Source of the DNA: Candidatus Moranbacteria bacterium CG_4_9_14_3_um_filter_42_9
Lineage (GTDB): Bacteria > Patescibacteriota > Minisyncoccia > Moranbacterales > UBA2206
Direction: 5' to 3'
DNA length: 7,790 nt
Assembly (NCBI GenBank): GCA_002790635.1
Contig: PFVN01000054.1
Span: forward strand, 1 to 7,790
Under the pieces are notes generated by a model, which worked only from the letters and a program-made list of their open reading frames with translations, was not told where the DNA came from and searched no databases. The translations under genes and the position numbers were made by a program. Positions 6,023 through 7,790 of the stretch are shown in pieces (within the stretch, counting starts at the first letter, position 1; each line of letters begins with the position of its first letter).

Positions 6023-7416
6023 GTGTTTGCTTTTGTTATTTTTACCCTATTGAATACTCCCATGGCGTCCTCGCTTTGCGAGGATTCAACAGGGTGAACT
6101 TTCACAATTTTCACATTCTTCATTGTGCGTGTTTTTCCAAAGTAGAAATTGCCTTTTTTGCTTTCGATTAGCACTTCCAGCGTCTTGCCAATGTACTTTT
6201 TATTGCTTTTAAAAGCGGTTTTTTTGAGTATTTCATTGAGATATTTTTCTCGCCTGGCTTTTTCTTTTTTGGAAACATTATTCTTCATCTTCCAGGCGGT
6301 TGTACCTGGACGCGGAGAGTATTGACCGAAAAAAACCATATCATATTTGGCTTTTTTCATCACTTCGGCCGAATCCATAAATTGCTTTTTTGTCTCGCCC
6401 GGAAAACCGACGATCATATCCGAAGTTATGGAAAATAGTTTATCAGGCTTATATTTTTTGTAGGCGGATTTTATTTTTTTTATCAAATTAAGATATTGCT
6501 TGGCAGTGTATCTGCGATTCATTTTTTTGATAATCTCATCATTGCCAGATTGCACCGGCAGGTGAAAGCACTCGCAAACCTTGGGAAGTTTGGCGACCGC
6601 TTGGATCATTTCATCCGTGACGTCTTTTGGGTGATTGCTGATAAAGCTGATCCAAAAATGACCGGCAATAGCGTTAACTTTTTTGAGGAGCTGGGAAAAA
6701 TTTGTTGTTTTACCTTCATCCGGCGCGTTGCGCCACCTTCTCCATGATAAGGGAGAAGGGGATAATGAGCCATGGTCTTTGTAGGAATTTACATTTTGAC
6801 CAAGCAAGACTATTTCTTTGTAACCTTTTTTAACTAGATTTTTAACCTCCATTATTATTTCTTCCGCCGGACGAGAAATCTCTCGACCCCTGGCATACGG
6901 CACGACGCAGTAGGAGCAGAAGTTATTGCAGCCGGTCATGATTGGTACGTAGGCTTGGAAGCCGTTCTTGTATTTTGGAATGATTTTTAAATAATCTCTG
7001 TTATCCTGAGCGAATCCGCCAGATGGCGGAGGAGTCGAAGAATCTAATTTTTTAATAGTAGATCCCTCGACCTTGCTCGGGATGACAAGTTTTTTAATTT
7101 TTTTCGGAAAATCTTTTATCTCGCAAAACAAATCCACTTTATTTTTCAAGCGTCTTTGCACATCCTTGCGAGCAGCTAAACATCCAGTAACTATAGTTAC
7201 TGGTTTTGGGTTACGGGCTGCGAGATTGTGAACTTGTCCATAAACTCGGTCCTCGGCCATCTGCCGCACGCCGCAAGTGTTGAATATTACAAAATCCGCC
7301 TCGTTTATATTCGAAGCTGCTTTTAGCCCGTTATTTCCCAAAACAGTAGCGATTCGTTCGGAGTCGCTATGATTCATCTGGCAGCCAAACGTTTTAATAT
7401 AGTACTTCTTATTCAT
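5992..7416 (-). CDS. miaB: tRNA-2-methylthio-N6-dimethylallyladenosine synthase, with in-frame insertions
   Basis: Radical-SAM methylthiotransferase that converts i6A37, made by MiaA, to ms2i6A37. I choose ATG 7416 (MNKKYYIKTFGCQMN, the normal family beginning) over the upstream in-frame TTG at 7440, which lies in a palindrome. This gives 474 residues against about 440 usual. UPF0004 domain: C12, C48 and C79, ligands of the auxiliary 4Fe-4S cluster. Radical SAM domain: C163-x3-C167-x2-C170, then GQNVNSY. A C-terminal TRAM domain follows. Three extra stretches explain the length: about residues 111-139 between the first two domains, about 216-234 just after GQNVNSYKD, and about 442-457 in TRAM. 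Each coincides with a DNA palindrome and keeps the frame, and all catalytic cysteines are intact, so the gene is probably functional. It heads the miaB-miaA operon; I could not identify its promoter. Confidence 0.97.
   Translation of the reverse strand: MNKKYYIKTFGCQMNHSDSERIATVLGNNGLKAASNINEADFVIFNTCGVRQMAEDRVYGQVHNLAARNPKPVTIVTGCLAARKDVQRRLKNKVDLFCEIKDFPKKIKKLVIPSKVEGSTIKKLDSSTPPPSGGFAQDNRDYLKIIPKYKNGFQAYVPIMTGCNNFCSYCVVPYARGREISRPAEEIIMEVKNLVKKGYKEIVLLGQNVNSYKDHGSLSPSPLSWRRWRNAPDEGKTTNFSQLLKKVNAIAGHFWISFISNHPKDVTDEMIQAVAKLPKVCECFHLPVQSGNDEIIKKMNRRYTAKQYLNLIKKIKSAYKKYKPDKLFSITSDMIVGFPGETKKQFMDSAEVMKKAKYDMVFFGQYSPRPGTTAWKMKNNVSKKEKARREKYLNEILKKTAFKSNKKYIGKTLEVLIESKKGNFYFGKTRTMKNVKIVKVHPVESSQSEDAMGVFNRVKITKANTWNLEGIRTK
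6044..6095 (-). repeat. Palindromic element 3 in miaB
   Basis: Outer arms ACCCTATTGAAT (6044-6055) and ATTCAACAGGGT (6084-6095) are complementary at 11 of 12 positions. An inner hairpin CCTCGC-TTT-GCGAGG lies at 6069-6083. It encodes HPVESSQSEDAM and flanking residues inside the TRAM domain, in frame. Confidence 0.8.
6716..6771 (-). repeat. Palindromic element 2 in miaB
   Basis: Two hairpins sit side by side: GGCGC-GTT-GCGCC at 6722-6734 and CCTTCTCC/GGAGAAGG at 6736-6759. They encode the Ser/Pro/Trp/Arg-rich stretch SLSPSPLSWRRWRNAPDEG, which follows GQNVNSYKD and has no counterpart in ordinary MiaB proteins. Confidence 0.8.
7000..7086 (-). repeat. Palindromic element 1 in miaB (nested)
   Basis: Two inverted copies of one unit lie at 7000-7045 and 7060-7086. 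The right copy on the plus strand begins AGATCCCTCGACC, and its complement matches the left copy (GTTATCCTGAGCGA and GTCGAAGAATCT) with mostly transition differences. The left copy is itself split by a smaller perfect palindrome, TCCGCCA-GA-TGGCGGA at 7015-7030. It encodes about 29 residues (VIPSKVEGS ... FAQDN) in frame. The unit resembles the widespread intergenic repeat of the form TCCTGAGCGAAGTCGAAGGA, from memory. Confidence 0.85.
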
Positions 7417-7426
7417 ACATTCATTC

Positions 7427-7463
7427 TTGACCCGTACCAAGCCCTGCTTTGGTACTGGGTTGA
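7427..7463 (-). repeat. Palindrome in the miaB leader
   Basis: GTACCAA (7434-7440) and TTGGTAC (7449-7455) form a perfect 7-bp stem, extended by CCC/GGG past a one-base bulge and by TTGA-like ends. It stops about 10 nt before the miaB ATG, on the side where an SD would lie. It may therefore be a fourth inserted repeat and could affect translation start. The spurious TTG start at 7440 lies in it. Confidence 0.7.
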
Positions 7464-7707
7464 CAGCTGAAAGTTTTAATGTAGCATTTTTTAGTCATGT
7501 TTATTGATTGCTGATCTCTAGTTCTGTTGAGGAATTAAAGGCTGGATGATATTTTGAAATATTTTGGCATAACTAATGCGTAAATGTATATTTAATATAT
7601 TTCAGAATACTATAATGTTGGCATATTATCAAGTAAAAAATAGAAAATTAATTAAAAAATATAAATACCCCTGTTTGACAAGGTCATTTTTTTTTGTTAG
7701 TGTGTAA
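7464..7707. other. AT-rich non-coding stretch
   Basis: No convincing gene or RNA is seen here on either strand. The plus strand has consensus-like pairs: TTGGCA 7564-7569 with TATATT 7587-7592 at 17 nt spacing, a stand-alone TATAAT at 7611-7616, and a perfect TTGACA at 7675-7680 followed by a 9-T run and a poor -10 (TAGTGT at 7698). In such AT-rich DNA these may be chance, and no plus-strand gene starts before 7762. The miaB promoter must lie in this stretch, but I could not pick it. Confidence 0.5.
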
Positions 7708-7746
7708 TGTGGCAGGTACCCCATATACTAGACACAGAATCTGCAA

Positions 7747-7752
7747 TATAAT
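7747..7752 (+). promoter_or_regulatory. Perfect -10 hexamer TATAAT near the right edge
   Basis: TATAAT lies 9 nt before ATG 7762, so transcription would start about 2-3 nt before the codon and give a nearly leaderless mRNA. No -35 is present at the right spacing. In IS3-type elements the missing -35 can come from the other end after circle formation. Confidence 0.4.
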
Positions 7753-7761
7753 CAAAAGCAT

Positions 7762-7790
7762 ATGGGCAATACAAAACACAACTTTCGCAT
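7762..7790 (+). CDS. Possible start of a gene running off the window
   Basis: An ATG opens a frame that stays open to the edge (MGNTKHNFR). It may be the first ORF of the suspected insertion sequence; the basic start is compatible with an IS3 OrfA helix-turn-helix protein, but nine codons cannot show this. There is no SD. Confidence 0.3.

Larger units (their letters stand above)
7708..7790 (+). mobile_element. Possible left end of an IS3-family-like insertion sequence (partial)
   Basis: The sequence TGTGGCAGGTACCCCATATA, followed by CTAGACACAG, resembles the terminal inverted repeats of IS3-family elements. Those start with TG, have an ACCCC/GCCCC block about 7-10 nt in, and end near GGACA or AGACA. 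A perfect TATAAT (7747-7752) without a -35, followed at once by an ATG, also fits the usual layout of such ends. The right end, the transposase domains and any target duplication are outside the window. The exact boundary (TG at 7701, 7703 or 7708) is uncertain. Confidence 0.4.

Noticed and set aside
7000..7086. Frameshift or assembly error in miaB as the cause of the odd stretch
   Set aside because: The frame is continuous on both sides, the family motifs resume correctly, and the stretch coincides exactly with a palindrome.
7417..7440. Upstream TTG start for miaB (8 extra residues)
   Set aside because: The TTG lies in a palindromic repeat, and the extra residues are outside the normal MiaB beginning, which starts well at ATG 7416.
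1..7790. CRISPR array or tRNA/rRNA gene
   Set aside because: I found no regularly spaced direct repeats, no cloverleaf with a TTC loop, and no rRNA-like segment on either strand.

Overview
The window looks like a piece of a low-to-moderate GC bacterial chromosome. The best fit is a Patescibacteria/CPR (Parcubacteria-like) genome. This is inference, based on the MiaA variant seen here (GLxYxxVxLYL where most bacteria have a GYKE/GYRE-type segment), compact two-gene units, mixed Shine-Dalgarno (SD) and SD-less starts, and housekeeping genes carrying small palindromic repeats. TGA is used as a normal stop (the 4-TM membrane gene ends in TGA), so the TGA-as-glycine code of Gracilibacteria/Absconditabacteria does not apply.

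Left part (1-2677), metal and membrane genes. A CopB-type copper-exporting P1B-ATPase with CPH motif runs in from the left edge. It is followed 38 nt later by a small two-TM protein resembling DUF5676, with a strong SD. A four-TM conserved membrane protein of unknown function converges from the minus strand. This part reads like a copper-resistance accessory cassette beside core genes.

Middle part (2678-4866). A plus-strand unit encodes a MazG-like nucleotide pyrophosphohydrolase and GatB, the B subunit of the Asp/Glu-tRNA(Asn/Gln) amidotransferase, with a 12-nt gap. A candidate extended -10 lies upstream, and an intrinsic terminator lies about 120 nt after gatB.

Right part (4867-7463). A 58-residue, six-cysteine basic microprotein with a strong SD faces a minus-strand miaB-miaA operon. 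These two enzymes act in sequence on A37 of tRNA: MiaA adds i6A and MiaB converts it to ms2i6A. Their genes overlap by 31 nt. A strong minus-strand terminator lies 2 nt beyond the miaA stop. The most striking structure in the window is in miaB: three different palindromic mini-elements are inserted in frame in its coding sequence, and a fourth palindrome sits in its leader.

Right edge (7464-7790). About 240 bases are AT-rich and non-coding. They are followed by what looks like the left end of an IS3-family-like insertion sequence, with a perfect TATAAT and a possible first ORF that runs off the window.

I did not find a clear new multi-gene defence or biosynthetic system. The best leads are the palindromic insertions in miaB, the Cys-rich microprotein, the unnamed 4-TM protein and the possible IS end.
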